Shown: positions 17,096 through 26,411, numbered from the stretch's first letter. The stretch is 64,000 bases of DNA from Solidesulfovibrio carbinolicus (GCF_004135975.1 NZ_CP026538.1:3906001-3970000); one strand, 5' to 3'. Translations and numbers: made by a program. Notes: generated from the sequence alone by a model not told the origin.

Positions 17096-17662
17096 ATGAA
17101 ACGCGCCTTGCTCAAGCTCGCCGTGCTCTTGACCATGCTGGCCCTGGCCGGGACGGCCCATGCCTGGAAAAAACCGCCGTTTAAAAATGTCGATAAAAAC
17201 GGCGACGGCGTCATCATCTTTGAGGAGATCGTGGTCTTCAATTCCGGCCTGACCATGGAAGTCTTCGCCGTCATCGACCTCAACAAAGACGGCAAGATCG
17301 ACCCGGCCGAATACGCCGCCATGGGCGGCAAGACCGCCAAGGGCAAGGCGGCCAAGCCCTGGTGGCGCTGTTCGTCCAAGGAAGGCTCCCTGCTCTACAA
17401 GCAGGGCACGGACCTGCTTGTGGCCGGCAAGAACGCCGAGGCCGCCACGGTCCTGCGCCAGGCCCTGACCACGCCCCTTTGCGTGGATTATTTGAGCTAC
17501 GCCTACTACAACCTCGGCGTCGCCTGCATGCGCCTTGGCGACGACGCCTGCGCCAGGGCCAACCTGGAAAAGGCCCGGGCGCTCAACGTCAACAACACCG
17601 TGCCCGAGAACAACTTCGGCCTGGAAGGCTGGCCCCGCAAGCCCGGCGTGGTCGGCAAGTAA
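17096..17662 (+). CDS. exported EF-hand protein with TPR-like C-terminal half
   Basis: 188 residues. A signal peptide (KRALLKLAVLLTMLALAGTAHA) leads into two canonical EF-hand loops, DKNGDGVIIFEE (about 31-42) and DLNKDGKIDPAE (about 62-73), with all calcium-ligand positions filled. The C-terminal half (GSLLYKQGTDLLVAGKNAEAATVLRQAL ... YAYYNLGVACMRLGDDACARANLEKARALN) is a pair of tetratricopeptide-like repeats. It is a periplasmic calcium-binding, probably protein-interacting protein. CCAAGGAGG lies upstream of the chosen ATG. A longer frame to 16763 exists in the wrong context for a signal peptide. Confidence 0.85.
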   Translation: MKRALLKLAVLLTMLALAGTAHAWKKPPFKNVDKNGDGVIIFEEIVVFNSGLTMEVFAVIDLNKDGKIDPAEYAAMGGKTAKGKAAKPWWRCSSKEGSLLYKQGTDLLVAGKNAEAATVLRQALTTPLCVDYLSYAYYNLGVACMRLGDDACARANLEKARALNVNNTVPENNFGLEGWPRKPGVVGK

Positions 17663-17899
17663 CGCCCCACGCTCCGCGGCGGCCCGGGGCAGGCTCCCCG
17701 GACCGCCGCGGCAAGGCCTGCGCCGCCCGTGGTGGCGATCCGCCCGCCGACACGAACTCCCCCGCCCCGCCCAAACCCCGCAGCCGGGCGCCCCGTCACG
17801 CCGCCTGGCCGCGTCGCCAAGCCGCCTCTTGACAGTTCCTGGCCGCGTGGTCATCCAAAAGGGCGAGCGGCCGCATAGCCGCGCGCTCCGGAGGACTCC

Positions 17900-19306
17900 T
17901 TGGGCAACGTGCTCATCATTGACGACGATCAGACCATCCGCGACGCCCTGGCCCGGGTCGTGGACCGCCTGGGCCATACCCCCACCCTGGCTTCCACCCT
18001 GGCCGAAGGCCTGCTGCGGGCCGGCAAGGACGACGTGGACGTGGTCTTTCTCGACGTGCGCATGCCCGACGGCAACGGCCTCGACGCCATCGCCGACATC
18101 CGCCGCTCGCCCTCACACCCCGAAGTCATCGTCATCACCGGCTGGGGCGACCCCGACGGGGCCGAGCGGGCCATGCGCCAAGGGGCCTGGGAGTACATCG
18201 AAAAACCCCCCACCGTAAAAACCATGACCGCGCCCCTGGTCAGCGCCATGGAACACCGGCGCGGCCGGGCCAGCGCCACCACCGTCTTCCATTTTCCCGG
18301 CATCCTCGGCGGCAACCCCGCCCGCACCGCCTGCCTGGAACAGGCCGCCCGGGCCGCCGGCAGCGACGTCAACGTGCTTTTGACCGGGGCCACCGGTTCC
18401 GGCAAGGAGCTCTTCGCCCGGGCCATCCACGACAACAGCCCGCGCCACGCCGCCCCCTTCGTGGTGGTGGACTGCGCCGCCCTGCCGGCCACCATCGTCG
18501 AAAGCGTGCTTTTTGGATCGGAAAAAGGCGTCTACACCGGCGCGGACCGCCGCCGCGAAGGCGTGCTGCTGCGCGCCCACGGCGGGACGCTGTTTCTCGA
18601 CGAGGTGGGGGAAATGCCGCTGTCGGTGCAAAAGGCCTTTTTGCGCGTGCTCCAGGAACGCCGGCTGCGGCCGGTCGGCGCGCTGGAAGAAGTCCCCTGC
18701 CGCTTCCGACTGGTGGCCGCCACCAACCAGGATCTGGAATCCCTGGTCAGGCAGGGGCTTTTCCGCGAAGATCTGCTCTTTCGCCTCCAGGGCGTGGGCA
18801 TCGAGCTGCCGCCCCTGGCCGGACACCCGGACGACATCCTGGAACTGGCCGCCCACTTCGCCGCCGAAGCCGCCAAGCGCCAGGAGCTGACGCCCAAACC
18901 GCTGTCGGACGACTTTTCCCGGGCGCTTTTGGCCTATCCCTGGCCCGGCAACATCCGGGAGCTCAAAAACACCCTGGAAGGTTGCCTGGCCCTGGCCCAG
19001 GCCGACGACGCCCTGCTCCCCATCCACCTGCCCCTGCACATCCGGGTCCTGGCCGCCCGCAACCGGGTCGTCGGCCGGGGGGCCGCAGCCGCGCCGCCGC
19101 CAACCGAGCCGATCCTGTCCGACCTGCCCGCCGCCGCCCTGCCCACCTTCCGCGACTACCGCGACGGCCGCGAAGCCCGCTACCTGCGCGAACTGGCCGC
19201 CCGCCACGGCGGCGACATCGGCCGGATGCTCGACGTCTCCGGCCTGTCGCGCTCGCGCCTCTACGCCCTGCTCAAAAAGTACGCCATCCCGGCCGCCCGG
19301 GCCTGA
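17900..19306 (+). CDS. sigma-54-dependent response regulator
   Basis: NtrC-family activator of 468 residues. It has a receiver domain (1-120) with phospho-acceptor Asp52 in VVFLDVRMPDGNG. The AAA+ domain carries Walker A GATGSGKE (163-170), the sigma-54 contact loop as GVYTGA (210-215) instead of GAFTGA, Walker B GGTLFLDEVGEM and an arginine-finger region. A C-terminal Fis-type helix-turn-helix spans about 425-462. The start is TTG at 17900 with GGAGGACTCC before it. No cognate kinase is adjacent. The nearest sigma-54 promoters are those of the flp genes 2-3 kb upstream, which it may activate. Confidence 0.92.
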   Translation: MGNVLIIDDDQTIRDALARVVDRLGHTPTLASTLAEGLLRAGKDDVDVVFLDVRMPDGNGLDAIADIRRSPSHPEVIVITGWGDPDGAERAMRQGAWEYIEKPPTVKTMTAPLVSAMEHRRGRASATTVFHFPGILGGNPARTACLEQAARAAGSDVNVLLTGATGSGKELFARAIHDNSPRHAAPFVVVDCAALPATIVESVLFGSEKGVYTGADRRREGVLLRAHGGTLFLDEVGEMPLSVQKAFLRVLQERRLRPVGALEEVPCRFRLVAATNQDLESLVRQGLFREDLLFRLQGVGIELPPLAGHPDDILELAAHFAAEAAKRQELTPKPLSDDFSRALLAYPWPGNIRELKNTLEGCLALAQADDALLPIHLPLHIRVLAARNRVVGRGAAAAPPPTEPILSDLPAAALPTFRDYRDGREARYLRELAARHGGDIGRMLDVSGLSRSRLYALLKKYAIPAARA

Positions 19307-19423
19307 GCCGCTTTTTTCGCCAAGGCTAAAGACCGCCCCCCCGGCCTCCGATGAGTCGTAAAAGGGGAATAGCGCCAGTCGGCAAGGACGCCGGCCGAGC
19401 GCCACCCCAGGCGGCGGGGCTCC

Positions 19424-19756
19424 GTGAAGTATCTGCTCATCTTCATCGTCATCATCGGCATCGTGACCTACATCTTCCTTGGCGCGCCAAGCCCCAAGGA
19501 AGAGGACGCCCACGTGGCCGACCGCCGCGAACAGGTCTGGGAACGCATCGCCTACCTGGAACACCGGCGCCGCGACATGCTCGCCGAGGCCCGCACCAAC
19601 CAGATGGCCACCGGCCCCAACCGCAGCCGCCTCACCTCGCGCGGTGCCTACTACGCCGGCTACCGCGACGGCTTCAACCAAGGCTACTACCAAGGCAGCT
19701 TCCTCTCCGCCGACCGCAAGCCTGACCCGCTATTTTTCAAGGTGCCGAATCCGTAG
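19424..19756 (+). CDS. small membrane-anchored protein
   Basis: 110 residues starting with GTG at 19424 behind GGCGGGG. One N-terminal transmembrane helix (YLLIFIVIIGIVTYIFLG) is followed by a charged, probably helical segment (residues 30-60) and a Tyr/Gly-rich tail (GAYYAGYRDGFNQGYYQGSF). The family is not recognised. It is on the same strand as the sigma-54 activator, 117 bp downstream, and ends at a repeat element of the gene-end type. Confidence 0.65.
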   Translation: MKYLLIFIVIIGIVTYIFLGAPSPKEEDAHVADRREQVWERIAYLEHRRRDMLAEARTNQMATGPNRSRLTSRGAYYAGYRDGFNQGYYQGSFLSADRKPDPLFFKVPNP

Positions 19757-19780
19757 GGGAAATGGGGAGAGAAAGAGCGG

Positions 19781-19826
19781 GAAGATGCCTTGGCGGCCGG
19801 GGGCCTCAGGCCCCCAGACCCCCCGA
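19781..19826 (+). repeat. gene-end palindromic element, copy C
   Basis: Reverse orientation of the block at 3363-3399: GAAGATGCCT, then a GGGGGCC...GGCCCCC palindrome (19799-19815) and GACCCCCC. It lies 24 bp after the plus-strand gene that stops at 19756, so its orientation relative to that gene is the same as for copies A and B. Confidence 0.7.
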
Positions 19827-19890
19827 ATGGGGAAAGGCGCAAAGGGGTTTCGGCGACGAAATGCCTTCTGCGCTTTTCGCGGACGCGGCC

Positions 19891-20796
19891 CTAGCCGCCC
19901 AGGCGCGCCTTGAGGCGCTCAGCCACCGTGGTCACGGCCAACACGTACAACTCGCTGTGATTATACGCGTAGACCACCTTGTCGCGCTGCTCGCTGGTCA
20001 TGCCCGGAACCCAGCCGTGGCCGCGCAGATAGCTGGCCACGCTGACAATGGCATCGGTCGGGGTGAACAGATCCAGCACCCCGTCATTGTCGCCGTCAAC
20101 GCCAAAGCGCAAGGCATTGGACGGCATGAACTGGCAGATGCCGATGGCCCCGTAGATCGATCCCGGGATGGTTCCCGGCCCCTGCCCCTTGGCCTTGGCA
20201 TAGCGCAAAAGCGCCGCAAGCTCCCGAAAACCCCACTCCGACCGGTCCTTGGCCGCCCAGTCGGCATAGGCCGAACGCTCGGCGTCGCCGCGAAGGGTCT
20301 TCATATAGGGCGCGATCTGCCCCAGCCCCGAGGCCCGGGCCAGACTGGCCAGGACGCTCAGCGCGTCCTGGTCGCCGAGATACGTGCCGAGCTTGGTCTC
20401 CACCATGAGAAAGGCGCAGATCAGCTCCGGCGGCGGGCCAAACTCCCGCTGGGCCCGGTCAAAGGCAGCCCGGTTCTCCCGGATGTAGCGCACCCCGGCC
20501 TCGATGCTGGCCGGCGTCAGGAACTGACGGTAATTGCTGGCTTCCAAGGTCTTCTTGGTGGGCGCGGGACGCGGCTCGAACTGCTTGCGCACCATGGCAT
20601 CGACCTTGCGGGCCATGATCGAGGGTTCGTAGTCCACCCCGGCCCCGGCAAACACCCTTTCCACAAAGGCCCGGTCCAGACCGTCGGCGGCCAGACGGTC
20701 CATAAGCGGCTGCCAGCCGGCGTCCACCCCGCCGTGGGCCGCCGCCAGCCAGCCCGACACCAACACCAGCGCCAACGCAAAAGCGTATCGTTTCAT
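19891..20796 (-). CDS. lytic murein transglycosylase, MltB type
   Basis: 301-residue periplasmic enzyme that cleaves peptidoglycan glycan strands. A signal peptide (MKRYAFALALVLVSGWLAAA) is followed by the SLT_2/MltB domain. The catalytic Glu is in LICAFLMVETKLG, and GSIYGAIGICQFMPSN and YAYNHSELYV are typical MltB motifs. The start at 20796 has AGGGAGAAGG upstream. A longer frame to 20991 crosses non-coding DNA. The gene converges with the one at 19424. Confidence 0.9.
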   Translation of the reverse strand: MKRYAFALALVLVSGWLAAAHGGVDAGWQPLMDRLAADGLDRAFVERVFAGAGVDYEPSIMARKVDAMVRKQFEPRPAPTKKTLEASNYRQFLTPASIEAGVRYIRENRAAFDRAQREFGPPPELICAFLMVETKLGTYLGDQDALSVLASLARASGLGQIAPYMKTLRGDAERSAYADWAAKDRSEWGFRELAALLRYAKAKGQGPGTIPGSIYGAIGICQFMPSNALRFGVDGDNDGVLDLFTPTDAIVSVASYLRGHGWVPGMTSEQRDKVVYAYNHSELYVLAVTTVAERLKARLGG

Positions 20797-20927
20797 GGCC
20801 TTCTCCCTGCCCAACCCTAGCGCCGGCCCGCCCCGCAGGCAACCGGTTCCGGCCCGCCACGCCCCATGGCAACAAAATTGCAATGTCCTCTGGGCCGGCG
20901 ACAAAACGCCGCCGGCAAGGAGGCGGC

Positions 20928-21272
20928 ATGAAACCATCCACCGCCGCCATGGCGAGCCTCGTCGTCGCCCTCGCCCTGGCGTTCGTCCCACGGCCGGCCA
21001 TGGCCGGCGCGCCCTTTGACGTGACCATCTCCAGCGCCGACTGGGGCAAATCCGTGGCCGTGCGCTACCACCACGGCCTTTTCGGCTGGATCGACGCCGG
21101 CCGGGTGGAATTCCACCACGACGGCCGCACCGTCATCGCGCCGCGCGGCGGCCAGCCAAGCGTTACCGACAACCTCGCCGAAAGCCTCGCCCGCTACGCC
21201 GCCGACCGCCTGGGCAACCCGGCCCTTGGCCGCCAGCTCGCCCTGGTCATTGAGCGCGAAGTGGGGAAATAA
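20928..21272 (+). CDS. small exported protein of unknown function
   Basis: 114 residues: signal peptide up to AMAGA, then a mature region of about 85 residues (FDVTISSADWGKSVAVRYHHGLFGWIDAGRVEF) without cysteines or known motifs. AAGGAGGCGG lies before the ATG at 20928. A longer frame from 20883 is less likely. The family is not recognised. It converges with the gene ending at 21280, leaving 7 bp between stops. Confidence 0.65.
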   Translation: MKPSTAAMASLVVALALAFVPRPAMAGAPFDVTISSADWGKSVAVRYHHGLFGWIDAGRVEFHHDGRTVIAPRGGQPSVTDNLAESLARYAADRLGNPALGRQLALVIEREVGK

Positions 21273-21279
21273 CGTCCCG

Positions 21280-22113
21280 TCAGCGTCCCACCAGGGGCCA
21301 CCGCTCGGGCGGCAGATACGGCCCGGCCTTTTTGGGGCACTCCCGCGCCCGCAGCTCCCGGGCCGCCGGCTTGCCGGCCGCGTCGAATCCGTAGACGGCG
21401 TAACTGCCGCAGTCGCCAACGCCCCGGGCCTTGGTCAGCACGGTGAGCGTATTGTTCGCGTCATTAAACTGCATATCGCCCACCAGGGAGTCGTCTTCGC
21501 GCCGGATGATCCTGCCGCCGTCGGCGTCGGCCGTGGGAAACCGCAACAGCCTGGCCGCTCCGTCGCCCGGGCCGGTCTCCATGGCCGCATAGACGCCCTG
21601 GTAGGCGGCCTGATCGCACTGGACGAGGTACAGGGTCCGGCCGTCGCCCAGGGCATGGCGCTCCACCCCGGCATCCCGAAGGGGCAGGCCCGGGCCGCCG
21701 GGGGCGGCGGCAAAGGTTTCCCGAAAGGAGTCCTCGCAGTCCTTGGGCCAGTGGAGCCGCGCCTGCAAGGCCGCCCGCTCGTCCCACAGCGCCTTGGCCG
21801 CCCCGGCAGCGGCCGCCGTCAGCGCCGCCCGGCGCTCGGCCAGGCGCTGCCCCAGGCAGGCGGCGTCGGGGCAGGCGTTTCGGGTTGCCAACCAGGCCCG
21901 TTGCTCGGCCCGCACCGAGGACGGGTCAGGGCTGGCGGCCACGGCCTCGCCAAAGGCCTCGGCCACGGCCGCGTCGGCCTCCACCAAATGGGGCTCGGCG
22001 CAAATGGTTTTTTCCACAGCCGTTTTGGCCTTGGCGCAGTCGATGCCGCCGGCCCGGGCCGGGCTGGCGGCCAGCGCCAGGCACAACAACAAGAGCGCTG
22101 TCCCACGCCGCAT
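21280..22113 (-). CDS. exported protein with LprI-like and DUF1176-like regions
   Basis: 277 residues with a signal peptide ending at ARA. Residues about 23-95 look like the lysozyme-inhibitor LprI/DUF1311 fold (DCAKAKTAVEKTICAEPHLVEADAAVAEAF ... Cys pairs). The remainder (about 110-277: LVQCDQAAYQGVY, RREDDSLVG, ARGVGDCGSYAVYGFD) resembles DUF1176. Cysteines are spaced for disulfides, as expected in the periplasm. It starts at the last base of the gene at 22113-22544 (TAATG-type overlap), so the two are translationally coupled. Confidence 0.75.
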   Translation of the reverse strand: MRRGTALLLLCLALAASPARAGGIDCAKAKTAVEKTICAEPHLVEADAAVAEAFGEAVAASPDPSSVRAEQRAWLATRNACPDAACLGQRLAERRAALTAAAAGAAKALWDERAALQARLHWPKDCEDSFRETFAAAPGGPGLPLRDAGVERHALGDGRTLYLVQCDQAAYQGVYAAMETGPGDGAARLLRFPTADADGGRIIRREDDSLVGDMQFNDANNTLTVLTKARGVGDCGSYAVYGFDAAGKPAARELRARECPKKAGPYLPPERWPLVGR

Positions 22114-22544
22114 TACTTGCCCTCCCGGACGTAGCGGGCGATGCCGATGCCCTTGGAAGGGCCGACGTCGTGGCTGTAGATGAGCTCCAAGGAGCCGTCG
22201 GGCAACAGCTTGCCCGTAAAGCTTCCTTCATCCTCCAAAATGTGGATGGTCGAGCCGTCATAGCCGATGACGCCCATGACGGTCTCCTTGTGGTGCGGGC
22301 TCGACTTGACGCCGACAAAACGCCGGCCTTCCTGGCGCTCGATGCGCAGGACAAACTGGCTGGAAACGAAATGCGGGCCGGGGTCGTTTTTGGGAAAATG
22401 GCGGCTGCCGGTGGTGAGGCCTTCATGGGCCACGCTTTTCCAGACTCCGACCAGATCCGGGACGGCCTGGGCCTGGGCCTGGGCGGCGGCGGCGAGCAGG
22501 ACGACGATCAAAACGGCGGCCAGGGGCAGGGGGCGAATGCGCAT
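22113..22544 (-). CDS. exported protein of unknown function
   Basis: 143 residues with a signal peptide (LPLAAVLIVVLLAAAAQAQAQA) and a mature beta-rich domain beginning VPDLVGVWKSVAHEG, which recalls lipocalin-like or avidin-like barrels (GVWKS start, alternating hydrophobic strands, IELIYSHDVG-type end). I cannot assign a family. It is the first gene of a two-gene operon with the LprI/DUF1176 protein. Confidence 0.65.
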   Translation of the reverse strand: MRIRPLPLAAVLIVVLLAAAAQAQAQAVPDLVGVWKSVAHEGLTTGSRHFPKNDPGPHFVSSQFVLRIERQEGRRFVGVKSSPHHKETVMGVIGYDGSTIHILEDEGSFTGKLLPDGSLELIYSHDVGPSKGIGIARYVREGK

Positions 22545-22741
22545 GGCGGGCTCCTTGTTGCGGTCGGCCGGCCGGGGATTGCCGGCGGCCTGGATGCTCT
22601 CCTCTATGCGCCGCGCCGGGCACGACGGTCAACAAGGTTCGCGCGACCGAGGTGAACGTGGGTTTACGTGCCGCCGGGAACCTGCTAGACGGTGCGCCTC
22701 ACGCGATTTTCCCGCGTCACCCGTTGCCAGGATCAACCGGT

Positions 22742-23512
22742 TTGAAAACTGACAAACTCCTTGTCGCGCTGTTGGCCGGCTGCCTGCTCAGCATGTCCGG
22801 CATCGCCTTCTATTACAAGTTGGGCTGGGACCGCATGGCCGCCCAGATGCGCGAGATCGCCTCTGACGTGGATCTCGTCAACACCACCATGCAGGACCTC
22901 GGCGGCCTCTACCGCCGCACCCGCATCGCCATCATCCAGGCCCAGCTGCGCTCCCAGGGGCTGCCGCTTATCGTCGTCTTTGGCGACAGCATCGTGGAAC
23001 AGCTCTTCTGCCCGGCCCTGGCCGGCCGCAACGTCTTAAACGCCGGCATTTCCGGAGCGCGGGTGCTCGAATCCCAGCCCTTCCTGGAAAGCGTCCTGGC
23101 CGCCGCGCCCGGGCCGCTGGTCATCGTGGCCATGGGCGTCAACGACGCCTTTGGCGCGGCTGGGACCACGCCCGAGCAGTTCGAGGCCGGCTACGAAACC
23201 CTGTGCAAGACCGTCCTGGCCGACAACCGCCGGCTGGTCCTGGTCAACCTGCCGCCCATCGAGCTGGACAAGCCAGAAGCCCAGCGTTTCGACGCATCCA
23301 AGATCGCGCGCTACAACGCCATCGTGGCCGCCGTGGCCGCCCGTCTCGACGTTCCCCTGGCGGACATCAACGCCATGCTCGCCGAACGCCGCAAGACCTC
23401 CGGCCAGCCCCAGACCGTGGACGGCGTGCATTTGAACCCGGTCGCCGCCGCCGCCTGGCGCGACGCCGTTTACACCGTCGCCCTGCGCGCCCTGACCCGC
23501 CCCGATTCCTAG
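22742..23512 (+). CDS. membrane-anchored SGNH/GDSL hydrolase
   Basis: 256 residues from the TTG at 22742, preceded by CCAGGA. A GTG start at 22652 is possible but lacks a ribosome site. One N-terminal helix (LLVALLAGCLLSMSGIAFYY) anchors the protein outside the membrane. SGNH blocks: I, VVFGDSIVEQ; II, NAGISGARV; III, VAMGVND; V, DGVHLN, giving the Ser/Gly/Asn/His set. These are extracytoplasmic esterases, often glycan O-deacetylases or O-acetyltransferase partners. The protein substrate is not evident. Confidence 0.8.
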   Translation: MKTDKLLVALLAGCLLSMSGIAFYYKLGWDRMAAQMREIASDVDLVNTTMQDLGGLYRRTRIAIIQAQLRSQGLPLIVVFGDSIVEQLFCPALAGRNVLNAGISGARVLESQPFLESVLAAAPGPLVIVAMGVNDAFGAAGTTPEQFEAGYETLCKTVLADNRRLVLVNLPPIELDKPEAQRFDASKIARYNAIVAAVAARLDVPLADINAMLAERRKTSGQPQTVDGVHLNPVAAAAWRDAVYTVALRALTRPDS

Positions 23513-23571
23513 TGTCTCGTCCGTGCAACATACGACCGAATTTTAAACAAAACCCCACGCCTGTAGTCCAC

Positions 23572-23591
23572 AAAACGCCATAGGCGTTTTT
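23572..23591 (+). terminator. small hairpin terminator
   Basis: AAAACGCC pairs with GGCGTTTT around a 3-base loop, ending in a T-run, 60 bp after the SGNH gene. Confidence 0.5.
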
Positions 23592-23716
23592 CGGGGACAC
23601 GGCCCTCGACGGCCGGCCCTCGCCAGTCGGGGCAGGCTCCCGCCCGCCCCGTCCGCTGTCCCACGCCTTGACAAGATGCCCGTCGGGTCGGACATTGGCC
23701 AAACCGGGAGGCCTGC

Positions 23717-26179
23717 ATGAACCAGCCCCAGCCCGGCCCGGCCCTCCCCGGGCCGGCTTTTGCGCTTCGTCTCGACCCGGCCGGGCGCGTCAAAGCCGCC
23801 GATCCGGCGGCCCTCGGTCTCTTGGGCGATTGCCTGGGGGCGCCGCCGCCCCTGCCCTGCCCGACTCCGGGGACCAGCCTGGACTGGACCGGAGCCGGCG
23901 GCGTCTGGCGGCTTTGGACCGAGGCCGAGGCGGACGGGAGTCTGGTGCTGCGCGGCCTGGACGTGGCCGATCTGGCTGAAGCCGCCGCCACCGGCGAGGT
24001 TCGGCAGCGCCAGTTCGCCGACATCATCGACGGGGCCACCGAAGGCGTGGCCGTGGCCGCCGCCGGCCGACTGGTCTACGTCAACCCCTATATGGAGCGC
24101 CTGACCGGCTACGACGCCGCCACCTTGCGCTCCAAGCCCTTTGTGGAGTTCCTGCACCCCGACGACCGCCGCACGGTCCTTGGCATCCACCTGCGCCGTC
24201 TGGCCGGCGGCCAGGCCCCGCAAGGCCACGCCTTTCGCATCGTCACGGCCGACGGCGGCCTGCGCCACGTCAACGCCGCCTCGGCCTGGATGGAGTGGGA
24301 AGGCCGGCCGGCCACGGTGAGCTTTCTGGCCGACATTTCCGAACTCAAGGCGGCTGAACAGGCCCTGGCCGAACACGTGCGCGGCCAGGAGGACGTCATC
24401 GCCGCCCGCACGGCCAGCCTGCGCGAGACCAACGACCGTCTGGCCGCCGAGGCGGCCCGCCACGAGCGCACCGCCCAAAAGCTCAAGACCGCCCGCACCA
24501 AGCTGGCCCGGGCCCTTCGGGCCAAATCCGTGTTCCTGGCCAACGTCAGCCACGAGATCCGCACGCCCCTAAACGTCATCCTGGGCATGGCCGACCTGGC
24601 CCTGCGCCCGGACAGCGGCGGCCAGGCCGACCTGACCCGTTGCCTGGAAATGATCCGCGAGGCCGGCACGTCCCTGCGCGGCATCCTGGGCGACCTGCTT
24701 GACCTGTCCCGGGTGGAGTCGGGCCGGCTGGAACTCGACGCCGCGCCCTTTTCCCCCCGGCAGGTGCTTGAGGCGACCCTGGCCGCCCACCGCCACGTGG
24801 CCCAGCGCCAGGGGCTTGCGCTCACCGGCGAAACCGCCGCCGACGTGCCCGAGCACGTCATCGGCGACGCCGGCCGGCTGGCCCAGGTGCTCGGCAATCT
24901 CGTCGGCAACGCGCTCAAATTCACTTCCGTCGGCGGCGTCAGCCTGCGCCTGACCCTGGCCCGGCCCGGCCGGCGCGCCCCGGATGGCCGGGTGAGCCTG
25001 CGTTTTGCCGTGCGCGACACCGGCATCGGCATCCCCGAGGACAAGCAAAAGACCATTTTCGAGAGCTTCAGCCAGGCCGACGAGACCATCGGCCGGCGCT
25101 ACGGCGGCACGGGCCTGGGCCTGGCCATCTGCCGCCGGCTGGCCGCGCTCATGGGCGGCCGTTTGCGCTTGGCCTCGTGCGTGGGCCAGGGCAGCGAATT
25201 CGTTTTGACCGCCCGCTTCCCCCTGGCTGAGGGTCCGGCCCAACCGGCCAGCGCCGCCAGAACCAAGCTGCCGGCCCTGGACATTCTGCTGGCCGAGGAC
25301 GCCGACCTGGCCGCCGAGATGATCCAGGCCTTCCTGGTTCCCAAGGGGCACAACGTCATCCGGGTGGTCAACGGCGAGGAGGCCCTGGCCGCCCTGGTCC
25401 TTCGCCGCTTCGACGTGGTCCTCATGGACATCCAGATGCCGGTCATGGACGGCCTGACCGCCACCCGGCGCATCCGGTCCGGGGAGGTTGCCGGAATCCC
25501 CCGGGACATCCCCATCCTGGCGCTCACCGCCTACGGGGCCGTGCGCGACCGCGAGCGCATCCTTGGCAGCGGCGCGAGCGGTTATCTGGCCAAGCCCGTC
25601 AATTTCGACCAGCTCCTCGACGCCCTGGCCGCCAGCCAGTCCCCGGCCCCGGACAGCCCCCCCCAGGCCGAAGCCGGGCCGGCGGCGACGACGGCCGACG
25701 CACCCGAGCGGCGCGACGTCATGCCGGCCGCCAAGCCCCGTTCCGGGCGCTCCCGGACCAAGGCCGGATCGGCGCCCGCCTCTTCCCGAAGCAAGGCCGA
25801 CGCCCGGACCAACAACGCGGCCGAGCCGGCCTTCGACGCCGGCCGCGACGAAGCCCTGGCCAATCTTGGCGGCGACGAGGCGCTTTACGACCGGCTGATT
25901 GCGGTGTTCCTGCGCGACACGCCCGGCGACCGGGCGCGGCTGGCGGCGGCCCTTGACGCGTCGGACGCCGCCGGGACGGCGCTTTTGGCCCATTCCCTCA
26001 AGGGCAATGCCGGGGTGGTGGGAGCGACCACGGCCGTCGCCCGAGCCAGGGAGCTCGAACACGCCGCCCGGGCCGGGGAAACGGCCCGTTTCGCCGCCTG
26101 CCGCCAGGCCCTGGACGAGGCCCTGGACGCCGCCCTGACCGGCTTCGCCGCCAAAGGGCACCAGCCGGCCGCGCCGTAG
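23717..26179 (+). CDS. hybrid sensor histidine kinase with receiver and HPt domains
   Basis: 820 residues with no transmembrane segment, so a cytoplasmic sensor. The order is: N-terminal unassigned part (1-95), PAS (about 97-210, VYVNPYMERLTGYDA), coiled linker (210-270), HisKA with phospho-acceptor His279 in SHEIRTPLN, HATPase_c (about 380-505: NALKF, DTGIGIP, GGTGLGL), receiver with Asp571 in VVLMDIQMPVMDG, Ala/Pro linker, and an HPt domain with His759 in LLAHSLKGNAG. This multistep relay layout needs a separate output regulator, which is not adjacent. The signal is unknown. Confidence 0.93.
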   Translation: MNQPQPGPALPGPAFALRLDPAGRVKAADPAALGLLGDCLGAPPPLPCPTPGTSLDWTGAGGVWRLWTEAEADGSLVLRGLDVADLAEAAATGEVRQRQFADIIDGATEGVAVAAAGRLVYVNPYMERLTGYDAATLRSKPFVEFLHPDDRRTVLGIHLRRLAGGQAPQGHAFRIVTADGGLRHVNAASAWMEWEGRPATVSFLADISELKAAEQALAEHVRGQEDVIAARTASLRETNDRLAAEAARHERTAQKLKTARTKLARALRAKSVFLANVSHEIRTPLNVILGMADLALRPDSGGQADLTRCLEMIREAGTSLRGILGDLLDLSRVESGRLELDAAPFSPRQVLEATLAAHRHVAQRQGLALTGETAADVPEHVIGDAGRLAQVLGNLVGNALKFTSVGGVSLRLTLARPGRRAPDGRVSLRFAVRDTGIGIPEDKQKTIFESFSQADETIGRRYGGTGLGLAICRRLAALMGGRLRLASCVGQGSEFVLTARFPLAEGPAQPASAARTKLPALDILLAEDADLAAEMIQAFLVPKGHNVIRVVNGEEALAALVLRRFDVVLMDIQMPVMDGLTATRRIRSGEVAGIPRDIPILALTAYGAVRDRERILGSGASGYLAKPVNFDQLLDALAASQSPAPDSPPQAEAGPAATTADAPERRDVMPAAKPRSGRSRTKAGSAPASSRSKADARTNNAAEPAFDAGRDEALANLGGDEALYDRLIAVFLRDTPGDRARLAAALDASDAAGTALLAHSLKGNAGVVGATTAVARARELEHAARAGETARFAACRQALDEALDAALTGFAAKGHQPAAP

Positions 26180-26362
26180 GATGATTCCAGCGCCAAGTCG
26201 CAACGGCCGCCTCAACCATAAAGGGGTCTAGGCGGTCGGCTCTCGGACGTCGGAGCAACGCGACTTCCCACGAATGCTATGCTGGTCTCTTTGGCTACCC
26301 AGGTCACTGGAAAATAAAATACCCCCGAAAACCCCTTCCACATTTTCTCCATATGGGGGGGG

Positions 26363-26398
26363 CTGGGGGCCTCAGGCCCCCAGCCGCCGGAGCATCTT
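26363..26398 (-). repeat. gene-end palindromic element, copy B
   Basis: The same palindrome and CCGCCGGA-GCATCTT flank as copy A, 14 bp beyond the stop of the minus-strand gene that ends at 26412. Confidence 0.75.
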
Positions 26399-26411
26399 TT
26401 CTGTACCCGCC

